Part shown: one piece after another, positions 1 through 7,428 of the stretch
How positions within the stretch are numbered: the stretch's first letter is position 1
How the letters are laid out: the number at the start of each line of letters is the position of its first letter
From: Shewanella sp. c952
Lineage (GTDB): Bacteria; Pseudomonadota; Gammaproteobacteria; Enterobacterales; Shewanellaceae
Length of the DNA: 64,000 nt
Direction of reading: 5' to 3'
Assembly: GCF_019654975.1 (NCBI RefSeq)
Contig: NZ_BPEW01000023.1
Location: 1-64,000 of the forward strand
The notes under the pieces: generated by a model
The model's input: the letters and a program-made list of their open reading frames with translations, nothing else
Told to the model about the DNA's origin: nothing
Database searches by the model: none
Position numbers and translations under genes: made by a program

Positions 1-56
1 TAAAAACGAGGCTATAAAAACTCAAAGACCTTAACCACTTATAAAGAGTACAAGTT

Positions 57-593
57 ATGCTAAAAAAATTCTCTATAGCGGTGCTAATACTCATCGCGCT
101 GCCCTTTATTATCGCGCTCTTTGTACAGAAAGAGTATTCGGTAATCACTAATATCAGCATAGATAAACCTGTGGCAGAAGTGTTTGATTATGTGAAGCAT
201 CTAAAGAATCAAGACAACTTTAGTGTCTGGGCACAGATGGACCCTGATATGGTTAAAAGCTACCGCGGCACTGATGGAACCGTAGGTTTCGTATCTCGTT
301 GGGAAAGCCAATTAGAAGATGTAGGTGTTGGTGAGCAGGAGATAATGCGCATTGATGAAGGCAAGCGGATTGATTTTGAGTTGCGATTCTTTTCGCCTTT
401 TGAGTCAACCGATCCTGCTTTCATGAGCACCGAAGCCATAGGTGCTAACCAAACATTGGTGCAGTGGGGTTTTGATGGCCATTTAGATTACCCAATGAAC
501 CTGATGTTCCTGTTTCTAGATTTCGAAACCATGATTGGCAATGATCTTAATCAAGGGCTTGAGCAGTTAAAGCAACAGCTTGAATCACAGTAA
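57..593 (+). CDS. SRPBCC (polyketide cyclase/START-like) family protein
   Basis: 178-residue protein that reads as a single SRPBCC-type ligand-binding fold behind an N-terminal hydrophobic segment (about residues 7-22, LIALPFIIALF), which may anchor it to the inner membrane or act as an uncleaved signal. The stretch ISIDKPVAEVFDYVKHLKN is the usual first beta strand and helix of this superfamily, and the C-terminal half ends in the expected long helix (NDLNQGLEQLKQQL). Ligand and function are unknown. A nitroreductase lies 68 bp downstream on the same strand, so the two may share a transcript. The start follows AAGAGTACAAGTT, a weak ribosome site. Confidence 0.75.
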   Translation: MLKKFSIAVLILIALPFIIALFVQKEYSVITNISIDKPVAEVFDYVKHLKNQDNFSVWAQMDPDMVKSYRGTDGTVGFVSRWESQLEDVGVGEQEIMRIDEGKRIDFELRFFSPFESTDPAFMSTEAIGANQTLVQWGFDGHLDYPMNLMFLFLDFETMIGNDLNQGLEQLKQQLESQ

Positions 594-661
594 GCTTAGC
601 TTGCATAGGTAAACTGAAACGGTTAAAAATCGATAATAATAACGATAAGCTAGGAAATAAT

Positions 662-1333
662 ATGACAGAAGCCCATCATCCGTTAACGGACTTTATCGAA
701 TATCCTGAGCATGAAATGCTTGTGCGCGCAGAGCAAAATTATCAAGACGTTAAACGTCGTCACTCGATTCGTAAGTTCTCTGATCGAGCTGTTCCTCGAG
801 AGATCATTGAAAAATGTATTTTAGCGGCGGGAACAGCCCCTAACGGTGCTAACCACCAACCTTGGCACTTTGTCGCCATTAACAGCTCAGAAATTAAAGC
901 GCAGATCCGCCATGAGGCTGAAGCGCTTGAGCAGGCGTTTTATGCCGGCCGAGCCGGTGAAGAGTGGTTAGATGCGCTAAAGCCTTTAGGCACTAATGCC
1001 AGCAAGCCCTATCTTGAACATGCACCTTGGCTGATTGCGATTTTTAGTAAGAAGCGCAGCGAAGAAGAGGGGGAGCAGAAGACTAACTATTATGTGCATG
1101 AGTCGGTAGGGATCGCGACAGGTTTTTTGATCCAAGCATTGCACAATGCGGGACTAGGAACGCTTACTCATACTCCCAAACCAATGTCTTTTCTCAGTAA
1201 AGTATGTGGCAGAGACAGTGCTAATGAGAGGCCCTATATGCTGATTATAGCGGGTTATCCAAGTGAGGATGCCACGGTGCCAGAACATGCACTACAAAAG
1301 AAGGCACTGGCAGAGATCTGCGACTTTCTCTAA
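662..1333 (+). CDS. nitroreductase family flavoprotein
   Basis: 223-residue soluble protein of the nitroreductase (FMN-dependent) superfamily. Visible signatures are the N-terminal RRHSIRKFSDRAVP, which normally holds FMN-phosphate-binding arginines, the APNGANHQPWHFVAI segment that follows, and the C-terminal GLGTLTHTP. Members use NAD(P)H to reduce nitro, quinone or enamine substrates; the substrate here cannot be told. The family resemblance is closest to the group with an insertion between the first flavin motif and the catalytic core. It converges with hmp, from which a bidirectional terminator separates it. The start follows AGGAAATA. Confidence 0.85.
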   Translation: MTEAHHPLTDFIEYPEHEMLVRAEQNYQDVKRRHSIRKFSDRAVPREIIEKCILAAGTAPNGANHQPWHFVAINSSEIKAQIRHEAEALEQAFYAGRAGEEWLDALKPLGTNASKPYLEHAPWLIAIFSKKRSEEEGEQKTNYYVHESVGIATGFLIQALHNAGLGTLTHTPKPMSFLSKVCGRDSANERPYMLIIAGYPSEDATVPEHALQKKALAEICDFL

Positions 1334-1350
1334 AGGTAAAAAGCTAAAAG

Positions 1351-1387
1351 AAAGAGCATAGCGTCAATCGACAGTATGCTCTTTTTT
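1351..1387. terminator. bidirectional terminator between nitroreductase and hmp
   Basis: Ten-base arms AAAGAGCATA and TATGCTCTTT surround a 14-nt loop. A run of T follows on the plus strand and of A precedes it, so it can serve both converging genes. Confidence 0.8.
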
Positions 1388-1408
1388 TATGGCTTGTTAA
1401 GTTAGCGC

Positions 1409-2611
1409 TTAAAGCGAAGCGTGTGGCCCAAATACCTCGTAGTGAATGCGCTCAGCTTCGACGCCTAGCTCGATTAACTGTTGCTTAGCAAACTGCATAA
1501 AAGCAACGGGTCCACACAGGTAATAATCGCCATGTTCAATCGGCAGTGCATCTCTCAGTGTGGCAAAGTTCATAAAGCCTTGGTGGATGTAGCTAACATT
1601 AGCAACCTCATTTGATTGAGCAATGTCGCGATACCAAGTGTGATGCTGCAAATCTAAACTTAACCCTAGCGTTTCCACTCGTTGGTTAAATGAGTGCTGC
1701 TCTACGCCTTCACAGGCATGCAGGTAGAATACTGGTTTAGCAAAAGATTTCGCCGCCAACATCTCCAACATTGATTGCATCGGCGTCACCCCTACACCGG
1801 CAGAAATAAGTACTACTGGGGCTTCACGCTCCTCGTAGTGAAAATCACCAGCAGGTGGATAGACATCAAGACTGTCGCCAACATTCATGTGGTCATGTAG
1901 ATAATTCGATACTACTCCAGGCGTTGCTTGTGCTTCACGCTTAACTGAGATGCGGTACTGCTTGCCATTAGGTTTATCCGATAGCGAGTACTGACGCATT
2001 TCACGATATTCATGTTCAGCAGGCTCTACACAAATCCCAAGGTATTGGCCAGGTTCAAAATCAATAATGGCTTGGCCATCAACAGGAGTTAAAACAAAGC
2101 TTGTTACCAGTTCTGACTCTTTGTTTTTGTCGGTAATAGTAAACTGTCGCGCACCTTGCCAGCCGCCAGTTTCATTGGCACTTCTATGGTAAAGCATACC
2201 TTCACGCTCGATAAAGATCCCAGCGAGTACACCGTAAGCAGCGCCCCAAGCTTCTTCGACTTCAGGAGTAAAAGCATCTGGTGCTAATTCTCTTAGGGTC
2301 TCAAGCAGGTGATGACCAACGATTGGATAATGCTCTGGCTGAATATTAAAGCTGGTGTGTTTATGGGCGATGCGCTCAACGGCACCAGTTAATGCACCCA
2401 AGTTATCAATATTTTTAGCATAGGCTGCAACGGCATTGAAAAGTGCAGCGGGCTGACCGCCAGAATGCTGGTGGCTTAAGTTGAAGATATGTTTTAGCTC
2501 TGGATTGTGGCTAAACATACGTTTATAAAAGTGCTCAGTGATGGCAGTACCAGCAGACTCTAATAGTGGAATGGTGCTCTTAACTATGCTGATATGTTTT
2601 TCAGATAACAT
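1409..2611 (-). CDS. hmp: flavohemoprotein, nitric oxide dioxygenase
   Basis: 400 residues, the normal size for Hmp. It oxidises NO to nitrate using O2 and NAD(P)H. The N-terminal globin domain (about 1-137) opens with the typical LSEKHISIVKSTIPLL and carries the proximal-helix region around HKHTSFNIQPEHY. A ferredoxin-reductase-like FAD domain follows (about 150-255), with RQYSLSD for flavin binding. The NAD domain (about 260-400) has GVGVTPM and ends in the family tail YEVFGPH. It lies 105 bp downstream of nnrS on the same strand. The gap contains a short inverted repeat (GTCGAATC/GATTCGAC, 2681-2702) that may reduce read-through. Its ribosome site is AAGGAT. Likely part of the NorR regulon by context. 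Confidence 0.95.
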   Translation of the reverse strand: MLSEKHISIVKSTIPLLESAGTAITEHFYKRMFSHNPELKHIFNLSHQHSGGQPAALFNAVAAYAKNIDNLGALTGAVERIAHKHTSFNIQPEHYPIVGHHLLETLRELAPDAFTPEVEEAWGAAYGVLAGIFIEREGMLYHRSANETGGWQGARQFTITDKNKESELVTSFVLTPVDGQAIIDFEPGQYLGICVEPAEHEYREMRQYSLSDKPNGKQYRISVKREAQATPGVVSNYLHDHMNVGDSLDVYPPAGDFHYEEREAPVVLISAGVGVTPMQSMLEMLAAKSFAKPVFYLHACEGVEQHSFNQRVETLGLSLDLQHHTWYRDIAQSNEVANVSYIHQGFMNFATLRDALPIEHGDYYLCGPVAFMQFAKQQLIELGVEAERIHYEVFGPHASL

Positions 2612-2716
2612 CTAAATATCCTTAATCAATTTTTGTGCTCGAAAGCGGCACTGTTAGGGTGTAATTTCTGGTTGTAATTTGTCGAATCTATTCTGATTCG
2701 ACGCTAAAAATTGGCT

Positions 2717-4000
2717 TTAGTTCGGCCTTGGGCGCATAAGTATTAAGCTGTAGTGCCAGATGAATAAACTGAAGGCGACTACCCAACAAGTTGCACTGAT
2801 ATCCCAAGCCAAAATAGGCTGCTGGGCTAACGGTAAAATAACTCGTGCTAAAGCACCTGCAAGAATAAGCATGAAGGCGATATTGATTGAAAAATGAGGC
2901 TTTAATGGTCGACCGGTATGACCTAATGAGACACGGGCAATCATCGCGAGGATCATCGCGCCTAAGGTGCCTACCGTGATTAAGTGCAGTGCATCGGCAA
3001 AACGCAGCGCATCAATGTGGTAGCTCGTACCTAAGGCGATTAACCCTAATGCTAATGCTAAGTATGAACCGTGCAGTGACCATAGTAGTGGCACTTTCAA
3101 GGTTGCTAGGCTATTCCAGTTGAGTAAACGCAGTAGGTGCATAACACCGGCTAATATCAATAACGTTGCAGGGGTGAAAGGAAGCTCGATGAAGTAACCG
3201 CTGAAAAAGACCGCTAAACCGAGTAGAGAAACCCAAGGTAACCATTTGTCGAGTTGAGGTGTTGATTTTACCTTGGCATTTTCAGCGCCCCTGCCGGTAA
3301 AGAAGGGGATCACACGGCCACCAATAATGCCGACTAACAGGCAAAACAGTAAAATAGCGCAGCGAGAAAGGTGCATCGCCAACTCTGTATAGCCATTTAT
3401 ATCTGCCAGCAAAAAGCCGATATTAAATGACATCATTGCTGTTAGTAATGGAATGAATTGATAGTTGCGGTTACTTTTAGCTTTAATCACCATATTGGCT
3501 AGATAGCCAATTGAGATAAGCCACCAAGATGCTTGCAGTGCGACCGCTGCTAGCTGCAATTTTGGGTCGTTCGACCAAAGTAAGCCACGTACCGCTAGCC
3601 AGATTAGTGTTAGCGCGATTAGTGGTAAACCATTTATGCTACGGCGGTTAGTCCAGGTCTGGGCTGCTGTGAGCAAAAAGCCAACCGCAATGGTCGCCGC
3701 AAAACCAAATAACATTTCATGGATATGCCAAACAACGGGGCTCAGACCTGTTGTTGCTAGGCTAGGCAGCTGACCATGTAAAAAGAGTAGCCAAGCTGCA
3801 ATGCTTAGCACTGATGATAATGTGGCTGCTAAAAACCAAGGTCTAAAAGCTAGCTCCCATAAAGGCATATCGCTGAGCTTACTCAACAATGAATCAGGTT
3901 TTACTAGTACTGCCTCGACTTCACCGCTGGCTGAGAGTACTTGTTTGGTCTTGGGAGAGCTAATCGTTTGCATCAGTATTGTTGTCCAAATGGTGGTCAT
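2717..4000 (-). CDS. nnrS: NnrS family heme-copper membrane protein
   Basis: 427 residues and about twelve hydrophobic segments, fitting the NnrS family of haem- and copper-containing inner-membrane proteins linked to NO stress. Conserved family features include PLWELAFRPWFL at the start, WHIHEMLFGFAATIAVGFLLT, GRVIPFFTGRG and the DALHLITVGTLGAMILAMIARVSLGHTGRP region, with histidines that are candidate metal ligands. In Vibrio, NnrS relieves iron-NO damage; the same role is inferred here. The start at 4000 lacks a clear ribosome site, and the Met at residue 10 (position 3973) is an alternative. Only 44 bp separate it from the upstream small membrane gene, so they are probably co-transcribed from the NorR/sigma-54 promoter. 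Confidence 0.9.
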   Translation of the reverse strand: MTTIWTTILMQTISSPKTKQVLSASGEVEAVLVKPDSLLSKLSDMPLWELAFRPWFLAATLSSVLSIAAWLLFLHGQLPSLATTGLSPVVWHIHEMLFGFAATIAVGFLLTAAQTWTNRRSINGLPLIALTLIWLAVRGLLWSNDPKLQLAAVALQASWWLISIGYLANMVIKAKSNRNYQFIPLLTAMMSFNIGFLLADINGYTELAMHLSRCAILLFCLLVGIIGGRVIPFFTGRGAENAKVKSTPQLDKWLPWVSLLGLAVFFSGYFIELPFTPATLLILAGVMHLLRLLNWNSLATLKVPLLWSLHGSYLALALGLIALGTSYHIDALRFADALHLITVGTLGAMILAMIARVSLGHTGRPLKPHFSINIAFMLILAGALARVILPLAQQPILAWDISATCWVVAFSLFIWHYSLILMRPRPN

Positions 4001-4044
4001 AAACGGTAATTGCTATCAAAAAATTATTTTGTGGGGCAGTTGCG

Positions 4045-4401
4045 CTACAACTGCAAGTGCCCCATGCCATCGAGCCCTACGCAGCGCATCACATAGCCAA
4101 TTTTTACTGCGGTCGCAAACAGTATCAAACCGATGTGGCTGGCAACTTGTGCCCACAATGAAAAACTGTCTGCATAGGAATAACCGACTAAAATGCACAA
4201 CAGTAAGCCAATAATCGCAATCAACATGGTGCTATTACCGCCAATCAGTGCATGGGAATAAAATCGATTCGATGCCACACCAAGTTGCACTAACTTACGT
4301 TGCTTGACTGTTGATGTAGCAGAAAGCTGAATGTTTTGTTGTTGAGTTAACTCGTCGACTAAATCTTCGTGAGAGTAGGGCATTGATTGTGTTGTTATCA
4401 T
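4045..4401 (-). CDS. small two-helix membrane protein, first gene of the NorR-controlled unit
   Basis: 118-residue protein of no family I can name. Residues 1-55 are polar; two hydrophobic segments follow (about 57-75, STMLIAIIGLLLCILVGYSY, and about 84-103). The C-terminus ends in a short loop with RCVGLDGMG. It has a good GGAG ribosome site and sits about 36 bp downstream of the predicted sigma-54 start, which makes it the promoter-proximal gene ahead of nnrS. By position it probably takes part in nitric-oxide handling, perhaps as an NnrS partner, but nothing in its sequence shows a catalytic site. Confidence 0.75.
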   Translation of the reverse strand: MITTQSMPYSHEDLVDELTQQQNIQLSATSTVKQRKLVQLGVASNRFYSHALIGGNSTMLIAIIGLLLCILVGYSYADSFSLWAQVASHIGLILFATAVKIGYVMRCVGLDGMGHLQL

Positions 4402-4448
4402 TAGTTTGCTCCATTTGCTCTGCTACAGTGTGTTTGAACTAGAGTATT

Positions 4449-4463
4449 GCGATAACCGTGCCA
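4449..4463 (-). promoter_or_regulatory. sigma-54 (-24/-12) promoter for the nnrS unit
   Basis: The minus strand reads TGGCACGGTTATCGC, matching the consensus TGGCACG-N4-TTGC except for one base, with GG and GC at the correct spacing. The start of transcription would fall near 4437, about 36 bp before the first gene. NorR is a sigma-54 enhancer-binding protein, so this fits the regulator encoded divergently. Confidence 0.8.
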
Positions 4464-4475
4464 ACATTCACGGTA

Positions 4476-4553
4476 GTGATAATTACTAGTATTCAGCCGT
4501 TTAGCTGAACCCTTGTAGTCATAATGACTACACTGCCGTGAAGTCATTATGAC
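4476..4553. promoter_or_regulatory. three NorR-type enhancer palindromes
   Basis: Three sites fit the GT-N7-AC pattern known for E. coli NorR: GTGATAATTAC (4476-4486), GTCATAATGAC (4518-4528) and GTCATTATGAC (4543-4553). The first two have longer symmetry (TAGTnATAATnACTA). They lie upstream of the sigma-54 promoter on the minus strand and also close to the norR start, so they could support activation of nnrS and autoregulation of norR. Confidence 0.8.
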
Positions 4554-4631
4554 TCTATGGTGTTCTTTTGAAGCTAGGCGGTCAGCGTGATAAGCTAGAG
4601 ACAGTTTTAATTGATTAGGTTTACCATTCTT

Positions 4632-6245
4632 GTGAGTGAAATATCTTCTGCTGCCTTGGTTCAACTCGCCCTAGATCTCACCAATAGCCTGACAAATCAT
4701 GACAGGTTTGAGCGCTTACTTAATACTGTGCGCCATGCTGTTAATTGTGACGCTGTGGTGCTGTTACATGTGCAAGGTGAGTATTTGAAGCCGCTAGCAC
4801 TACAAGGCCTGACTAAAGAGACTTTAGGGCGTCGATTTGAGATCGCCGCTCATCCAAGGTTCGAGCTGATATCTGCATCGCAAGCACCAGTTCGCTTTGC
4901 TGCAGACAGTAAGTTAGCGGATCCCTATGATGGCCTCCTGCTTTCTCATGAAGGTGACCTCCCAGTGCATGCATGTATGGGGCTACCACTGCTATCTGAT
5001 GACAAACTGATCGGTATTTTGACTTTAGACAGTATGGTTCCCAATGTATTCGATGAGATCCCTAAGCGTACGCTAGACATCATTGCTGCAATGTCAGCAG
5101 CCACCTTAAACACTGCGATATTGTTGCAACAGCTTGAACAGCTTTCTAAACATAATCAGCAGGTTGTTGCTGAGCTGACCCACGAAGCATTAGTTAAAGA
5201 CGGTGGCGAGCTTATCGGTAACAGCGAGATCATGGTGAAACTCAAGCGTGAAATTGAGATGGTCGCAGCCTCAAATTTTTCCATTTTAATAGAAGGTGAA
5301 ACTGGCGTAGGTAAGGAGCTGGTGGCAAGAACTCTACATCGGCAATCTAGCCGAAGTGAAGGGCCTTTGGTTTATGTTAACTGCGCTGCTCTACCTGAAA
5401 GCCTAATTGAGAGTGAGCTGTTTGGTCACGTTAAGGGAGCATTTACAGGCGCTGATCGAAATCGAACAGGTAAGTTCAGCCTAGCGAGCGGCGGCACCAT
5501 ATTTTTAGATGAAATTGGCGAGTTACCACTGGCGGTGCAAAGTAAGTTACTTAGAGCGCTGCAGAATCAAGAGATCCAAGTTGTCGGTAAAGACGATGTT
5601 GAATATGTTGATGTACGGATTCTTGCTGCAACCAATAGACAATTGAAAGTAGAAGTGGAGCAGGGGCGTTTTCGCGCCGATCTGTATCACCGTCTGAGTG
5701 TGTATCCCGTTATTGTACCGCCATTAAGGCAGCGTGAAGGCGACATCAGTTTACTTAGTGGCTACTTTATTGAATTGACGCGGCGAAAGCTTGGCATGAG
5801 CCAATTGACCTTAAATCCCAGCGCGATAAAAATGCTAAACCAATATGACTGGCCCGGCAATGTACGCGAGCTAGAGCACGTTATTAGTCGAGCTGCGTTA
5901 CGAGCTCGAAGTGAGAGCACTGCAGCTATAGTGCGTATAGGGCTCACCCATTTGGCCTTATTGTTACCGAGTACTCCTCAAGAGGATAGTCGCAAAGGAC
6001 AAGCTGCAGACTCTGCACTGCAAATCGAGGTATTAGCGAATGGAAACCTTAAACAGCAGACAGATGAGTTTCAGCGACAACGTATTTTGCAAATCTTGAC
6101 ACAGCATCATGGCAATTGGTCGGTAACCGCCAAAGAGTTGCAGATGGATCGTGCTAATTTAAATCGTTTAGCGAAACGTTTGGGGATTCGAGTGAGCAAG
6201 AGTATTGTGATTGAAGTTGGTGAGGCTGGGGCGGACAATGGATAA
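4632..6245 (+). CDS. norR: nitric-oxide-responsive sigma-54 activator NorR
   Basis: About 537 residues in the usual three-domain order. The N-terminal GAF domain (about 1-170) contains [12 protein letters not shown] and DPYDGLL as in E. coli NorR, and holds the non-haem iron that senses NO. The central AAA+ domain (about 190-425) has Walker A GETGVGKE, the sigma-54 contact loop GAFTGA, and Walker [10 protein letters not shown]. The C-terminal Fis-type helix-turn-helix (about 490-530) has [20 protein letters not shown] chose GTG at 4632, preceded by TTAGGT, because it aligns with the family start; an in-frame TTG at 4611 is the alternative. The stop codon overlaps the ATG of the first broken cupin copy. 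Confidence 0.93.
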   Translation: MSEISSAALVQLALDLTNSLTNHDRFERLLNTVRHAVNCDAVVLLHVQGEYLKPLALQGLTKETLGRRFEIAAHPRFELISASQAPVRFAADSKLADPYDGLLLSHEGDLPVHACMGLPLLSDDKLIGILTLDSMVPNVFDEIPKRTLDIIAAMSAATLNTAILLQQLEQLSKHNQQVVAELTHEALVKDGGELIGNSEIMVKLKREIEMVAASNFSILIEGETGVGKELVARTLHRQSSRSEGPLVYVNCAALPESLIESELFGHVKGAFTGADRNRTGKFSLASGGTIFLDEIGELPLAVQSKLLRALQNQEIQVVGKDDVEYVDVRILAATNRQLKVEVEQGRFRADLYHRLSVYPVIVPPLRQREGDISLLSGYFIELTRRKLGMSQLTLNPSAIKMLNQYDWPGNVRELEHVISRAALRARSESTAAIVRIGLTHLALLLPSTPQEDSRKGQAADSALQIEVLANGNLKQQTDEFQRQRILQILTQHHGNWSVTAKELQMDRANLNRLAKRLGIRVSKSIVIEVGEAGADNG

Positions 6246-6436
6246 AGCTAATATTTTTGAAAACTTGGCCTCAGACCTTACAGAGGAGCAGTTCGAGCCG
6301 TTAAGGATAGTACAGATAGTGTTTTGCTCGAACGTATCATCTCCAGCTCTGTCGTGATTCTTGCTAGGAAAATCGATACGATCAAGTTCATTAAGTCGGC
6401 AATGCAGAAAGCGAAGGAAAAGGTAAGGGTAAAGTC
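6238..6436 (+). pseudogene. broken cupin start, tandem copy 1
   Basis: Starts with an ATG that overlaps the norR stop (ATGGATAA) and repeats the first roughly 22 codons of the intact cupin gene at 6636. After the segment EEQFEPL the frame slips by one base relative to the intact gene, giving a stop after 39 codons. In the shifted frame the sequence continues KDSTDSVLLERIIS, which matches NTDNVLVERIIS of the intact protein, and then drifts into unrelated codons. The unit is 199 bp, not a multiple of three. Confidence 0.75.
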
Positions 6437-6635
6437 ATGGATAAAGCTAATATTTTTGAAAACTTGGCTAAAGACCTTACTGAGGAGCAGTTCGAGCCGT
6501 TAAGGATAGTACAGATAGTGTCTTGCTCGAACGTATCATCTCCAGCTCTCTCGTGATTCTTGCTAGGAAAATCGATACGAGCAAGTTCATTAAGTCGGTA
6601 ATGCAGAAAGCGAAGGAAAAGGTAAGGATAAAGTC
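6437..6635 (+). pseudogene. broken cupin start, tandem copy 2
   Basis: A second 199-bp unit differing from copy 1 by only about ten base substitutions (for example GCCTCA to GCTAAA near codon 11), with the same frame break. It ends directly at the ATG of the intact cupin gene, so the three starts are evenly spaced. The near identity points to recent duplication or ongoing correction between copies. Confidence 0.75.
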
Positions 6636-6953
6636 ATGGATAAAGCTAATATTTTTGAAAACTTGGCTAAAGACCTTACTGAGGAGCAGTTCGAGCCACT
6701 AGTAAACACAGACAATGTTTTAGTCGAGCGCATCATCTCTAAAGCCCACGTGACTCCAGCCGGACAATGGTATGATCAGGAGCGTAGCGAGTGGGTGATG
6801 GTGATGAAAGGCGCGGCCAAACTAGAGTTTGAAACTGGCGAGCTGTTGAGCTTAAAGCAAGGCGATCATGTCAATATTGGCGCCCATGTAAAGCATCGAG
6901 TCGCTTGGACTTGCGAGCAAACAGAAACAATTTGGTTGGCGGTTCATTACTAA
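6636..6953 (+). CDS. cupin domain protein
   Basis: 105-residue single-domain cupin. ERIISKAHVTPAGQWYDQERSEWVMVMKGAAKL covers the first beta strands, with WVMVMKG the typical barrel strand; LLSLKQGDHVNIGAHVKHRVAWT is the second motif. The histidines in GAHVKHRV and the E/W of YDQERSEW are candidate metal-site residues. Similar small proteins are common in gammaproteobacteria, but no substrate is known. It carries the third copy of the 5' repeat that is broken upstream, and originally may have been coupled to norR by the ATGGATAA overlap. Confidence 0.85.
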   Translation: MDKANIFENLAKDLTEEQFEPLVNTDNVLVERIISKAHVTPAGQWYDQERSEWVMVMKGAAKLEFETGELLSLKQGDHVNIGAHVKHRVAWTCEQTETIWLAVHY

Positions 6954-7008
6954 TTATAAGTCGTTACCAGCCGCTATAGATAGTTAATCAACAGGGAAAA
7001 TAGTCACT

Positions 7009-7215
7009 ATGCAACATGATAAATGGACGTGTATTAAGTGTAACAATAGAGAGTTCGAAACCGGTGAAATTCGTGTGTCAGGTGGCTTTTGGTCACGTAT
7101 TTTTGATATGCAGAACAAGCGTTACTACGCGGTGACTTGTAGCAACTGCAGCTATACCGAATTTTATAAAGGAAAATCATCTGCCTTAGGTAATGCCTTC
7201 GATCTGTTTACTTAA
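7009..7215 (+). CDS. Zn-ribbon protein
   Basis: 68 residues with two knuckles, CIKC (residues 8-11) and CSNC (about 44-47), forming one zinc ribbon, plus a GGFWSRIFDMQNKRYYAVTC middle and a C-terminal GKSSALGNAFDLFT. It matches the group annotated as predicted nucleic-acid-binding Zn-ribbon proteins. Function is unknown. Its ribosome site is CAGGGAAAA. It may share a transcript with the cupin gene 55 bp upstream. Confidence 0.8.
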   Translation: MQHDKWTCIKCNNREFETGEIRVSGGFWSRIFDMQNKRYYAVTCSNCSYTEFYKGKSSALGNAFDLFT

Positions 7216-7428
7216 GTAGCTCCGTACTCATATTGTTGAATTAATGAGCAGCTAATCAGTCGCTTAACTCCCTCCAAGCAAATGAGTCAACATCATTGAT
7301 ATTGATCGGCCATTGAAGTTCTTCTGCAATGGCTAGTATTCCTGAGTATATTAGCTAACGCCAAATGTGAGATTTTGCTATAATATTTGCCCAAAATAAT
7401 AGTGTTTTCCTTTTTGAGTGATTTTTTT

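Noticed and set aside
3801..4214. Plus-strand 137-codon frame
   Set aside because: Antisense to nnrS and the small membrane gene; composition reads as a shadow.
4401..4664. Minus-strand 87-codon open frame over the norR-nnrS gap
   Set aside because: It spans the NorR palindromes and the sigma-54 promoter, has no ribosome site and no recognisable protein character.
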